From contig CAWKLQ010000010.1 of NCBI GenBank assembly GCA_963850525.1, forward strand, positions 62,001 to 126,000: a stretch of 64,000 bases of DNA. Direction: 5' to 3'. Below the pieces are notes generated by a model that saw nothing but the letters and a program-made list of their open reading frames with translations, did not search any database and was not told the origin of the DNA. The stretch comes from JAEMQF01 sp963850525 (GTDB taxonomy: Bacteria; Pseudomonadota; Gammaproteobacteria; Burkholderiales; Burkholderiaceae_C). Below, one piece after another: positions 36,213-45,214 of the stretch. The translations under genes were made by a program, and so were the position numbers. Each line of letters starts with the position of its first letter. Position 1 is the stretch's first letter.

Positions 36213-37911
36213 ACGCACCGGTTCCTGCACTGCACCTGGCCGCGCCGCCTGTTGAACGCCCAGAGCCATCGTCGAGCGGCTCGAGCAGCGGCACCGCCAG
36301 GAGTTGCGCAAGCACGGCTCGCAACTCGTGCCGGTGGACTCCTCGCAGTGGCTCGCACGGCGCAGCGGCATGCCGCTGGCCGACCTGGCCACATGGCGCA
36401 CCGACAGCATCGACAGCGCGCTGATCCCTTTTGCCGAAGGCCAGCAGCGCATGTGCGCAGCGCTGCGCATCAGTCCCAAGGCGGTGCGCGTCGTCCTCGC
36501 CGACCCGTTCGACCGCGCCACGCGCGTCTGGATCGAGGCGCGCATTCGCGCCGCAGGCAGCCCGACCACGCAATGGTGCGTCGCCGCGCCGCAGGAACTG
36601 ATCGCCTTCTTCGCCCGCCTGGAGCGCGAACTGCGCGCCCTGGACGTGGAGATGCAGGACGTTTCTGCGATCGAAGAGCGCGCCGAAGAGAAAGACGTGC
36701 TCAAGCTGTCGCTCGCCGACATCGGCGCCGACGAGAGCCCCATCGTGCGCTTCGTCAACAGCACGCTGTACGACGCGCTCAAGGCCAAGGCGAGCGACAT
36801 CCACCTCGAATGCGCGCCGCGCGGCCTGGTCGTCAAGTACCGGCTGGACGGCGTGCTGCAGACGATCACGCGCATGGACGGGCGCGAGTTCGCGGACCGC
36901 GCGATCTCGCGCATCAAGGTGCTCGCCGACCTCGACATCTCCGAGCGCCGCATTCCGCAAGACGGGCGCCTGAAGCTGCGCCACGGGAACCGCTCCATCG
37001 ACGTGCGCATTTCCATCATGCCGAGCCTGCACGGCGAAGACGCGGTGCTGCGCATCCTCGACCGCTACCAGATCGCCGCCGACGAAAAGCTCAACATCGA
37101 CCACCTGGGCTTTGGCCCGACGGAGGCCGCCTTCATCCGGCGCATGGCGCTCGCGCCGTACGGGCTGTTCCTCGTCACCGGCCCCACCGGCAGCGGCAAG
37201 ACGACGACGCTCTACGGCGTGCTCTCGGAAGTCAACACCGGCCTGGACAAGATCGTGACGATCGAAGACCCGGTCGAGTACCAAGTCGCCGACGTGCTGC
37301 AGATCCCGGTGAACGAGGCGAAAGGCCTGACGTTCGCGAAAGGCCTGCGCTCAATACTGCGCCACGACCCGGACAAGATCATGGTGGGTGAAATGCGCGA
37401 CGCCGAGACGGCGCAGATCGCGATTCAAGCCGCGCTCACCGGGCACCAGGTGTTTGCCACACTGCACGCGAACAACGTGTTCGACGTGATCGGGCGCCTG
37501 TCGACGATGGAAGTCGACCCGTACAACCTGGTCGCGGCGCTGAACGGCGTGCTCGCACAGCGCTTGATGCGCATCACCTGCACCTCATGCATCGTCGATG
37601 AAACGCCCGACGCAGAGCGCCTTGCCGCGAGCAGCCTGCCTGCCGCACGCGCCGGCTGGACTTTCAAGCGCGGCATGGGCTGCGCCCATTGTCGCGGCAC
37701 GGGCTACAAGGGCCGACGCGCGATCGCGCAGACGCTCACGATGGACGTGGAGTTGCGCAGCTTGATCGCCGAGCGCGCCACGCCGTCTCAATTGCGTGCC
37801 GCGGCGAAGAAGCGCGGCCTGCAAACCCTTCGCGACGCGGCGCTGACCCTGGTCGCCGCTGGAATCACTACCCTGGAGGAAGCGAATCGTGTCACTGCTG
37901 CTGAAGAATGA
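36209..37911 (+). CDS. GspE/PilB-family secretion ATPase, N-terminal frameshift
   Basis: About 565 residues, the hexameric ATPase that drives pseudopilus assembly. It has Walker A GPTGSGKTTTLYG, Asp box IVTIEDPVEYQ, Walker B ILRHDPDKIMVGEMRD, His box TGHQVFATLHANN and the zinc-binding Cys pairs CTSC and CAHCRGTGYKGR. The ATG at 36209 overlaps the gspF stop. Its first ~19 codons (MNAPVPALHLAAPPVERPEP) are one frame off from the rest, which continues IVERLEQRHRQELRKHGS; a missing base near 36266 explains this. If the shift is real, an internal start (e.g. 36304) would be needed. Confidence 0.82.
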
Positions 37912-38656
37912 ACTGCGCTTGCGGCTCGGGCCGCAGCACTGCGACGCTGAAATGTGGCGCGCCGGCCTGCGCGCCAAGCTGGCCGGCCGCGCCAGCGCTT
38001 CGGCCGACGCGGGCGATGCGATCGAACTCGCCCTGGCTGCGCTGGTGACACAGGGGCTCGACTTGCCGCTGTGCGCCTCGCTGTGGGTCGAAGACGAGGC
38101 CCTGTACACGATGATGCTGCCGGCCGAAGGCACACCCAGCGACGCACTCGCCGTGGCGCGCGGCCAATTCATGGAACTGCTGGGCCACGACGACTTGAGC
38201 GTGCAGATCACGCTGGCGCCCTGCGGCACGCAGTGGATCGTCATCGCCCTCGAGGCGGCGCTGCTCGCGATGTGGCGTGAGACCCTGGCGATGCGCGGCA
38301 TCGCCATCGCGCACGTGCGCAGCGCTTTGCTCGAAGACATCAACACGATGCGCGTCGACCTCGGCACGCACACTGGCCACGCCGTGTTCGTGCGCCGCGA
38401 AGGCGCGAGCGTTCTCGGCGTGACCCCGCAGACCGTGACGCGAATCGACTGGGAACGCTGCGACGTGACCGACCCCGAGCAGCTCGCCGGGCGCATCGAG
38501 GCGCAGGGCCTGCAGCAAGCCAGTGACGACACCGACGAACAACTGCCCGCGGTGTGCGTCGTTCCTTACAACGCCGGCCAGCGCGCCCTGCTGCAGGACA
38601 TGTGCGCGCAGCGCGGCTGGACGCTGAGCCGGCCGCTGCTCGGCGTTCCGGCATGA
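37889..38656 (+). CDS. unknown cytoplasmic protein of the secretion operon
   Basis: 255 residues with a GTG start, overlapping the ATPase gene by 23 nt. It has no signal peptide or membrane helix and I recognise no motif. Its place between the ATPase and a PilN-like gene is where PilM or the cytoplasmic half of GspL usually lies, so it may link the ATPase to the membrane platform. The actin-like phosphate-binding motifs of PilM are not apparent, so this is positional inference only. Confidence 0.6.
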   Translation: MSLLLKNELRLRLGPQHCDAEMWRAGLRAKLAGRASASADAGDAIELALAALVTQGLDLPLCASLWVEDEALYTMMLPAEGTPSDALAVARGQFMELLGHDDLSVQITLAPCGTQWIVIALEAALLAMWRETLAMRGIAIAHVRSALLEDINTMRVDLGTHTGHAVFVRREGASVLGVTPQTVTRIDWERCDVTDPEQLAGRIEAQGLQQASDDTDEQLPAVCVVPYNAGQRALLQDMCAQRGWTLSRPLLGVPA

Positions 38657-38682
38657 CGCCGCAAGCTTGAGAAAGCCCCCCG

Positions 38683-39243
38683 ATGAAACTCCTCACCCCC
38701 ATCGACTTCGTCGCACCGCGCCGCTCGCCCGGCGCCGGGCTGGCGCTGCTGGCGCTTGCCGCAGCCGCCCTGGCCTGGCAGGGCTGGCTCGTCTGGAGCG
38801 ACCAGCAAGCCCTGAACCAGCAGCGCGACGCGTTTGCCGCGACGCTTCGCCAGGCCAGTGCACCGCAGCGCGGCGTCGCGCCTGAAGAGCAGCGCGCGCT
38901 GGCGCAAATCGACCACCTGTCGCGCCACCTCGTTGCCCCGTGGAACGAATTGATGGACATGTTCGAGAAGCACGGTGCCGGCGATGTGGCGCTGGTGCGC
39001 CTGGAGCCCGACGCGACGACCGGCATGCTCACGGTAACGGCGCGGGCCCGGCATCGCCGCGTCATGCTGGCCTACGTGATGGCGCTCGAAAACGACAAGC
39101 GCCTCGCCTCGGTTCTGCTCAACCACTACGAAACCCTGCACGACGTCGACGGCGCACCGGTGCAGTTCTCGATTCACGCCGTGTGGCGCCCCGGCATGGC
39201 TGTAGCGCAGGGCAAAGGCCGCACCCAGGAGATGGCGCAATGA
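38683..39243 (+). CDS. PilN/GspL-periplasmic-like membrane assembly protein
   Basis: 186 residues: one N-terminal membrane helix (~16-37), a coiled segment (~40-85) and a small alpha/beta ferredoxin-like domain, the layout of PilN and of the GspL C-terminal part. It begins MKLLTPIDFVAP, consistent with a short cytoplasmic tail. Its end overlaps the PilO-like gene by 4 nt. The role is inferred from layout and neighbours: a dimeric inner-membrane ring joining the ATPase platform to the secretin. Confidence 0.65.
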   Translation: MKLLTPIDFVAPRRSPGAGLALLALAAAALAWQGWLVWSDQQALNQQRDAFAATLRQASAPQRGVAPEEQRALAQIDHLSRHLVAPWNELMDMFEKHGAGDVALVRLEPDATTGMLTVTARARHRRVMLAYVMALENDKRLASVLLNHYETLHDVDGAPVQFSIHAVWRPGMAVAQGKGRTQEMAQ

Positions 39244-39821
39244 TCCCCGTCATTCAAACCGTCGCTGCGCCCAAGGCGCGGGCGAACCGGCTGCGTTGGT
39301 GGTGGCAGCTTCACATGGGCTGGGCCGGCGTCGCGGCGCTGGTCATCATCGTTGCGGGAAGTGCGCTGCTCGGCACCCTGCGCCCGCAAATCGAGGCGAA
39401 ACGCAACGCCCTCGTGCGTGAGCAGGTCGCGAAGCTCGACAGTCTGACCCCCCAGCGCGCCAAGGCGGCGCTGGGCGCAGAACAGGCCGACTGGCGCGAA
39501 CGCCTGCACTCGTCGATCCCCCCGCTGTCGCGGCGCGGCGAAAGCGTCGCGAAGCTGCTCGACCTGGCCGGCGCCTCGGGCGTGACCTTCGATCGCGCCG
39601 AATACGCGTCGCTGGACCAGGAGCCGAATCTGTCGCGTCTCAAGGTCACCTTGCCTTTCGGCGGCAGCTACGCGCAAACCCGCGCCGTGATCGCCCGCCT
39701 GCTCAACGGCCTGCCCAACACGGCACTCGACAGCATCGACATCGAGCGGCCGAACGTTGAACTCAAGACGCTCGAAGGAACGCTGCGCTTGAGCCTGTAC
39801 TTCCGAAAGGACGCGCCATGA
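39240..39821 (+). CDS. PilO/GspM-like membrane assembly protein
   Basis: 193 residues with a membrane helix at ~27-47 (WAGVAALVIIVAGSALLGTL), a coiled coil and a ferredoxin-like C-terminal domain (LSRLKVTLPFGGSYAQTRAVIARLL). This matches PilO/GspM architecture. The start at 39240 overlaps the upstream stop (ATGA), and the end overlaps the next gene the same way. A longer open frame upstream in the same phase is antiparallel noise over the PilN-like gene. Confidence 0.66.
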   Translation: MIPVIQTVAAPKARANRLRWWWQLHMGWAGVAALVIIVAGSALLGTLRPQIEAKRNALVREQVAKLDSLTPQRAKAALGAEQADWRERLHSSIPPLSRRGESVAKLLDLAGASGVTFDRAEYASLDQEPNLSRLKVTLPFGGSYAQTRAVIARLLNGLPNTALDSIDIERPNVELKTLEGTLRLSLYFRKDAP

Positions 39822-40387
39822 ACGCGCTGTTGCGTCAACGTGGGTTGGTCGTCGTGGCCGCCGGTCTGGCCCTGTGGTCGGCCTGGAGCGTCTTCAAACC
39901 GGCCGACGTGGTGGCCCCCGAAGCGCCGCGGCGGATGCGTGCCAATGCTGCGGCGGCCGGTAGCGGCGCCTTGCCGGCGCAGCGCGTCGATACGCAGCTT
40001 GCGGGGCAAGTCTTTGCGGTGCGGGCGATGGTCCCACCGGCGACGGCGCGCAATCCCTTCGACGCCAACCCCTGGGTCGTGAAGCGCGAGCTGCCCAAGG
40101 CGGTGGCGCCGGTCGCAATCGCGCCACCGGCCGCGGTGGTCGAGGCGCCGGCGCCGGCGCCCGTGGCGCCGCCGCAACTGCCCTATCGCTTCCTCGGGAC
40201 TTACGCGGAAAAGACCGATTCACCCACCGTGTTCCTGACACTCGGCGAGCGCCTGATCGTCGCCAAGACGGGTGACACCCTCGAGGGCGGCTTCCGCCTG
40301 GAGACGGTGTCGGCCCGCGAACTCACATTCGTCCACGTCCAACAAAACGTCACGCTGCGTCTCAGCGTTACTGGAGGTTCCATCTGA
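39818..40387 (+). CDS. PilP/GspC-like periplasmic linker protein
   Basis: 189 residues: an N-terminal membrane helix (~8-25), a Pro/Ala-rich periplasmic linker and a small C-terminal beta domain (LPYRFLGTYAEKTDSPTVFLTLGERLIVAKTGDTLEGGFRL) like the homology-region domain of GspC/PilP that contacts the secretin N0 domain. The final A of its stop is the first base of the secretin ATG. Confidence 0.68.
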   Translation: MNALLRQRGLVVVAAGLALWSAWSVFKPADVVAPEAPRRMRANAAAAGSGALPAQRVDTQLAGQVFAVRAMVPPATARNPFDANPWVVKRELPKAVAPVAIAPPAAVVEAPAPAPVAPPQLPYRFLGTYAEKTDSPTVFLTLGERLIVAKTGDTLEGGFRLETVSARELTFVHVQQNVTLRLSVTGGSI

Positions 40388-42402
40388 TGTCGCAATCCCT
40401 TGTCAAGTCGCCTGTGTTGCACACGCTGGCCATTGCCGTCTTGCTCCTGGGCGGTTGTGCCGCACAGCGCGAACACCGCGACGGTCTGGACTACGCAGCG
40501 CAAGGCAAGTCCGAGCAGGCGCTGACCAGCCTGCGCCGCGCCAACGAGCTCGAGCCGGACAACGTGCGCTACAAGCTGGACTTCGTGATGCAACGCAACG
40601 TCGCGGTGCGCAACCTGGTGGAGCATGGCGACGACGCGCGCAAGCTGCTGCAGTTCGACGCCGCTTCGCAGCACTACCGCGAAGCACTGAAGATCGAGCC
40701 GGGCAACGAACGCGCGGCACGCGGCATGAAGATGGTCGACGTGGAGCGCCGCGCCCAGGTGCAGTTGGCCGCCGCGGAGCGTGCCCTCAAGGCGAATCAG
40801 CTCGAATCGGCACGCAACACGGTGCACGCGGTGCTGCTCGAAATGCCGCAAAACACGGCGGCCACGGACCTGGCGCGAAGCATCGAAGACAAGGTCGACG
40901 CGGACAGGCGTGCCCGCGAGGAGCAGACGGCGGCACGCTCGGCGTTCAAGCGCCCGGTGACGCTGCAGTTCCGCGACGCGCCGCTGCGCATGGTGTTCGA
41001 AGCCCTGTCCAAGGCGGCGAACGTAAACCTGATCCTGGACCGCGACGTGCGCAGCGACGCGCGCACCACGATCTTCGTGAAAGACGCGTCGGTCGAAGAC
41101 TCGATCGAACTCATCCTGCTGCAAAACCAGCTGGAAAAGCGCGTCCTGAACAGCAATACGCTGCTCATCTACCCGGTCGGCGCGGCCAAACAAAAGGAAT
41201 ACGCCGAGCTGAAGGTGCGCACCTTTCAGCTGAGCAACATCGACGCGACCTTCATGTCGAACATCGTCAGGACGATGGTCAAGACGAAAGACATCGTCAT
41301 CGACGCGAAGACGAACACGATGGTGATGCGCGACACGGCGGACGCGGTGGCGCTGGCCGAACGTCTGGTTGCGGCGAACGACTTGCCGGACCCGGAAGTG
41401 ATGCTCGAAGTCGAGGTGCTCGAGGTGTCGAGCAATCGCGCCAGCGAACTCGGTTTGAAGTTGCCCAATTCGCTGACGGTGTCCACGCCGGGCACGGCGT
41501 TGACGGTGGGCGACTTCCGCAACCTGGGGCGCAACGATCTGCGCGTCTCCGGGCTGGCCGCCACGCTCAATCTGATGCTGCAAGACGGCAGCGCGAACAT
41601 CCTGGCGAGCCCGCGAATCCGCACGCGCAACAAGGAAAAGGCGAAGATCCTGGTGGGCGACAAGCTGCCCGTGATCACGAACCTGCTGTCGCCGCAGGCC
41701 TCGGGCCAATCGACGGTGCTGACGGGGTCGATCTCGTACGTTGACGTGGGCATCAAGCTCGAGGTCGAGCCCCAGGTCTACGCCGACGGCGATGTGGGCA
41801 TCAAGGTCAACCTCGACGTGAGCAACGTGACGGGTGAACTCAAGACCGACAGCGGCCAAGCCTACAAGATCGGCACGCGCTCGGCGCAGACGGTGCTGCG
41901 GCTGCACGATGGCGAGACGCAAGTGCTCGCCGGTTTGATCAGCGATTCGGATCGCAACTCGGCGTCGCGCGTTCCGGGCCTGGGTCAGTTGCCCGTCGTG
42001 GGCAAGCTGTTCTCCTCGGAAAGCGGCGACAAGCAGAAGACCGAAATCATCCTCTCGATCACGCCGCGCATCATCCGCCCGATGGCGAGCCCGGATCCGC
42101 GCAACGCCGACGCCTGGTCTGGCAGCGAAGCGATGGTTCGCGACCGGCAGTACTTGACCGATCCGATCGGTGTGGTTCAGGCTGAGCAGGCGGGTCCGGG
42201 CACGTCGGCGCCTGCGCAAGGCGCAAGTCCGGCAGGCCGCCGCCCGATCGTGCGGCCGCTGCCGCGGCCGGGCGGTGACGCCGTCCCGGTGCCCGCGGTT
42301 CCGGTCGAACCTGCGGCTCCCGCCGCTGCGCCTGCAACGCCCGCCGCGCCGACGGGCGCGGACCCGGCGACTCCCGCTTCCCCCGCGCCTGCCAAGTCCT
42401 GA
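40387..42402 (+). CDS. outer-membrane secretin (GspD/PilQ/MshL family)
   Basis: 671 residues. A lipoprotein signal with lipobox LLGGC (Cys24) is followed by TPR-like repeats (~30-150), an STN/N0 domain (VTLQFRDAPLRMVFEALSKAANVNLILD), N1-type domains and the secretin core with ANILASPRIRTRNKEKAKILVGDKLPVI and VPGLGQLPVVGKLFSSESGDKQKTEIILSITPRII. A Pro/Ala-rich tail (~590-671) ends the protein. Lipid anchoring plus N-terminal TPRs suggests it targets the outer membrane without a separate pilotin. Secretins form the exit channel of type II secretion and type IV pili. Confidence 0.92.
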   Translation: MSQSLVKSPVLHTLAIAVLLLGGCAAQREHRDGLDYAAQGKSEQALTSLRRANELEPDNVRYKLDFVMQRNVAVRNLVEHGDDARKLLQFDAASQHYREALKIEPGNERAARGMKMVDVERRAQVQLAAAERALKANQLESARNTVHAVLLEMPQNTAATDLARSIEDKVDADRRAREEQTAARSAFKRPVTLQFRDAPLRMVFEALSKAANVNLILDRDVRSDARTTIFVKDASVEDSIELILLQNQLEKRVLNSNTLLIYPVGAAKQKEYAELKVRTFQLSNIDATFMSNIVRTMVKTKDIVIDAKTNTMVMRDTADAVALAERLVAANDLPDPEVMLEVEVLEVSSNRASELGLKLPNSLTVSTPGTALTVGDFRNLGRNDLRVSGLAATLNLMLQDGSANILASPRIRTRNKEKAKILVGDKLPVITNLLSPQASGQSTVLTGSISYVDVGIKLEVEPQVYADGDVGIKVNLDVSNVTGELKTDSGQAYKIGTRSAQTVLRLHDGETQVLAGLISDSDRNSASRVPGLGQLPVVGKLFSSESGDKQKTEIILSITPRIIRPMASPDPRNADAWSGSEAMVRDRQYLTDPIGVVQAEQAGPGTSAPAQGASPAGRRPIVRPLPRPGGDAVPVPAVPVEPAAPAAAPATPAAPTGADPATPASPAPAKS

Positions 42403-42409
42403 GGTGAAC

Positions 42410-42910
42410 ATGATTCGGCGTGAGTTGCAGCGCAAAGCGGGTCAGCAGTCAGGTTTCACGCTGATGGAGTTGGTGGTGACGCTCGCTCTGCTCGGCTTGT
42501 TGGCGATGCTTGCCGCGCCATTGGCCGAGATGACGGTGCAGCGCAGCCGCGAGCAGGCGCTGCGCGAGTCGCTGCGCGAAATCCGCGTCGCCATCGACCG
42601 CTACAAAGCGGCTGCCGACAACGGCTTGATCCGCCGCGAAGCCGGCGACACGGGTTACCCGCCGAGCTTGCAAGTGCTGGTGGAAGGCGTGGCGAATCAG
42701 AAGTCGCCGAGCGCGGAGAAGCTGGTCTTTCTGCGCCGCGTGCCGCGTGACCCGTTCGTCCCCGACGCCAGTTTGCCGGCGGAGAAAACCTGGGTGCTGC
42801 GGGCCTACGCCAGCGCACCCGACAGCCCGTCGGCCGGCGCCGACGTCTTCGACGTGAGCACCGCTGCCGATGGCAGCGGTCTGAACGGCGTGCCTTATCG
42901 CGATTGGTGA
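42410..42910 (+). CDS. pseudopilin (GspG/GspH-like)
   Basis: 166 residues starting at ATG 42410, 8 bp after the secretin, with AGGTGAAC upstream. The prepilin peptidase site is QSG-FTLMELVVTLALLGLLAML, with Glu5 present. The remainder is a small globular head with DPFVPD and a Gly/Asp-rich end (FDVSTAADGSGLNGVPYRDW) that resembles calcium-site tails of GspG-type pilins. The frame is open further upstream, inside the secretin, but that is not coding. Confidence 0.85.
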   Translation: MIRRELQRKAGQQSGFTLMELVVTLALLGLLAMLAAPLAEMTVQRSREQALRESLREIRVAIDRYKAAADNGLIRREAGDTGYPPSLQVLVEGVANQKSPSAEKLVFLRRVPRDPFVPDASLPAEKTWVLRAYASAPDSPSAGADVFDVSTAADGSGLNGVPYRDW

Positions 42911-42914
42911 ACCG

Positions 42915-43355
42915 ATGACCTCCTCCTCAACACGAGATGGAAAGACGACGCGCGTGCGCAGCGCCGATTCGAGCCGCCGCACCCGGGGCTTCACGATGAT
43001 CGAACTCGTCGTCGTGATGGCCGTGCTGGGTTTGCTGCTGAGCCTGGCGATGCCGCGCTACATGGCCTCGCTGGAACGCGGCCGCGAACAAGTGCTGCAA
43101 AACAATCTCGCGCAGATGCGCGAGGCGATCGACCGGTTCTATGGCGACAACGCGCGTTATCCGGAGCAGCTCGAAGAACTCGTCAGCAAACGCTATTTGC
43201 GCGCCGTGCCGCTCAACCCGTTCACGGAGGGGCCGGATTGGGCCGTCGTCGCGCCGCCTTCAGGCGCCAAGGGGGCCGTCTTCGACGTGCGCGACCCGAC
43301 CCTGCAGGCGGGCGCTCCGGGCGCTGCTGCAGAACCGGCGGGACAATCGCTTTGA
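42915..43355 (+). CDS. pseudopilin
   Basis: 146 residues with a 24-residue basic leader and cleavage site RTRG-FTMIELVVVMAVLGLLLSLAMP with Glu5. The helical stalk and RFYGDNARYPEQLEELV segment are GspG/type IV pilin-like. It lies 4 bp after the previous pseudopilin gene and overlaps or abuts the next. Probably a second subunit of the pseudopilus fibre. Confidence 0.85.
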   Translation: MTSSSTRDGKTTRVRSADSSRRTRGFTMIELVVVMAVLGLLLSLAMPRYMASLERGREQVLQNNLAQMREAIDRFYGDNARYPEQLEELVSKRYLRAVPLNPFTEGPDWAVVAPPSGAKGAVFDVRDPTLQAGAPGAAAEPAGQSL

Positions 43356-43372
43356 CGCGCAACACGGCAATC

Positions 43373-43912
43373 ATGGCGCGCCGGACGATCATCCGCGGCA
43401 CCCGCCACGCGCAGCGCGGCATGCTGTTGATCGGCGTGCTCGTCTTCATTGCGCTGTCGGCGTTGACCGCAGTGCAAGCCGGGCCACGCTGGATCGATGC
43501 GCGTCAGCGCGCCAACGAAGAAGAACTGTTGTTCGTCGGCGAGCAGTACCGCCTGGCCATCGAATCGTATTGGCGCGAAGCGCCCAACACCGTGCACAAG
43601 ATGCCCACGAGCATCGACGACTTGGTTCTGGACAAGCGCTTCCCGTTTCCGAAGCGCCACCTGCGCAAGGAATTTCGCGACCCGCTCGCACCGCAACAGG
43701 CTTTCGTCGAAATCCGTCAAGGCGCGGTACTGATCGGCGTGTACAGCAAGGCCGAGGGAATGCCGTTTCGGCAGGCCGGTTTCTCGGGTGTGCAGAAGGA
43801 TTTCAACGGCGCGCAGAGTTACGCGGACTGGAAATTCAGCTATGTGCCGCCCAGTGCGCCGGCGGCGGGCGCAGCGCCACCGACGGGCAAGACACCCGGT
43901 GCTCGACGCTAG
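43373..43912 (+). CDS. atypical pseudopilin-like protein lacking Glu5
   Basis: 179 residues. After a short basic leader the hydrophobic stretch reads RG-MLLIGVLVFIALSALTAVQAG: the glycine before the cut is kept but position +5 is Gly, not Glu. Lack of Glu5 is known for the tip pseudopilin GspK. The globular part (DARQRANEEELLFVGEQYRLAIESY...) is otherwise like type II pseudopilins. Start ATG 43373; a TTG at 43352 overlapping the upstream stop is an alternative. Confidence 0.72.
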   Translation: MARRTIIRGTRHAQRGMLLIGVLVFIALSALTAVQAGPRWIDARQRANEEELLFVGEQYRLAIESYWREAPNTVHKMPTSIDDLVLDKRFPFPKRHLRKEFRDPLAPQQAFVEIRQGAVLIGVYSKAEGMPFRQAGFSGVQKDFNGAQSYADWKFSYVPPSAPAAGAAPPTGKTPGARR

Positions 43913-43942
43913 CGCCGGCAAACAACACGACATTCAATCCAA

Positions 43943-44737
43943 ATGAGCAAAGACCAGGGGACAGACATGAGACTTGACGACATCGAGATGACCCACAAAC
44001 CATTCAACACTGTTGCCGGACTGCGGCGCGTCGCGTCGGAGCCGATCCGCATCGTCATTGCGGAGCCTCAATGGCTGGTGCGAAAGGGCCTTGTCGCCGT
44101 GGTTGAGAAAATCGATGCCTGCGAGTCCATCGGCGAAGCCGCCACCGGAGACCAGGCCATCGAGGCGGTGCAGCGGCTGCGTCCGACCTTGCTGCTGCTC
44201 AGCCTGGGCATCGCCGAGCCGGGCTGCACCGAGGTGATCAAGGCGCTACGGCAAATGCCCGATGCGCCGAAGATCCTGGTGCTGAGCCAGCCGCGCGCCG
44301 AGGCGAGCGCACGCGAGGCGCTGCGCGCGGGTTGCGACGGATTCATCGACAAGGAGCAGCCGGGCGAAGCCCTCGAGCTCGCGATGCATGAGGTGGTCGC
44401 GGGCCGGCCGTTCCTCGACCCGCAAGTCTCACGGCGCCTCTTGATGAGCGCGGATGAAGGCGCGGATCGCAGCGATGCGCTTCTGGACGTGCTGACCAAG
44501 CGCGAGCGCTCGGTATTCATTCACATCGCCGACGGGCACACGAACCGCAGCGCCGGAGAAGCGCTGCACATCAGCGCAAAGACCGTCGAGAAGCACCGTG
44601 CCCTCGTCATGCAAAAGCTCAAGTTGCGCTCGGCGTTGGACTTGCGCATGCTCGCGCTCGACCTCGGTCTGATCGAGCGGCCGACCTACGACACGCAGCG
44701 CGGCATTCCCCTCGCAGGCTCGCGCAATTTGGTCTGA
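43943..44737 (+). CDS. LuxR/NarL-type regulator with degenerate receiver domain
   Basis: 264 residues: a receiver-like domain (~35-155) and a C-terminal LuxR helix-turn-helix (~195-255: LTKRERSVFIHIADGHTNRSAGEALHISAKTVEKHRALVMQKL). In the receiver the usual Asp at the end of strand 3 is Ser (TLLLLSLGIAEPG) and the acidic pair is reduced to a single Glu (IVIAEPQ), while the Lys of DGFIDKE is kept. It therefore probably does not use Asp phosphorylation. It is the last gene of the secretion operon, 30 bp after the third pseudopilin, so it is a likely local regulator. No partner kinase is adjacent. Confidence 0.88.
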   Translation: MSKDQGTDMRLDDIEMTHKPFNTVAGLRRVASEPIRIVIAEPQWLVRKGLVAVVEKIDACESIGEAATGDQAIEAVQRLRPTLLLLSLGIAEPGCTEVIKALRQMPDAPKILVLSQPRAEASAREALRAGCDGFIDKEQPGEALELAMHEVVAGRPFLDPQVSRRLLMSADEGADRSDALLDVLTKRERSVFIHIADGHTNRSAGEALHISAKTVEKHRALVMQKLKLRSALDLRMLALDLGLIERPTYDTQRGIPLAGSRNLV

Positions 44738-45214
44738 TGGCGTTGCAGCTAGCAGCCGGCGGCTTTCTGCCGCCCAGGCTCCTAGTCCTGAGGCGCCGGA
44801 TCGGTGGCCGGGAACTTCCCACTTCACCGGCCTGCCGCGCCGACACGATATTGTTAAGTCGAAGTTCAGATTGCGAGCCGCAATCGATGCGGGTTTTGTC
44901 GTAAGCACCGCAAAACTCTGAAATCGATCGGCCTTGGTCTGCGACATTGGCTTGTACATTAACCATGAATTAACTATGTGGAGAATCGTCCGCGCCACGC
45001 GTGGAATTTCTAGTTTCCTTAACCAAATTAATCAATATCGGTAATTTCTCCGTTCTTTCCCACCCTCTCCCCATGGACTGGGGATGTCTTCACGCAGGTG
45101 TTTTTAGCAGAATTCAAACCATCGATCCAGCGACTCATTGATTAATTATTTTATCACTGCGTCTTAAGCTTCATAAGGATCTCGGTGTTCTGCTTCGAAA
45201 TTGCAGGGAGATAT
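44738..45214. promoter_or_regulatory. intergenic region with terminator-like hairpin and regulatory palindrome
   Basis: No gene is visible in ~475 bp. Just after the regulator gene is a hairpin (GGCGGC 44758-44763, loop TTTCT, GCCGCC 44769-44774). The distal half becomes AT-rich and carries the palindrome CCCC-ATGGACT-GGGG at 45069-45083, the same motif as at 34521-34535 before the secretion operon. Together these suggest operon end, then a regulated promoter for the next gene. Confidence 0.55.

Noticed and set aside
40201..42435. 744-codon minus-strand open frame
   Set aside because: Antisense to the secretin gene, which has clear conserved motifs; the shadow has none.
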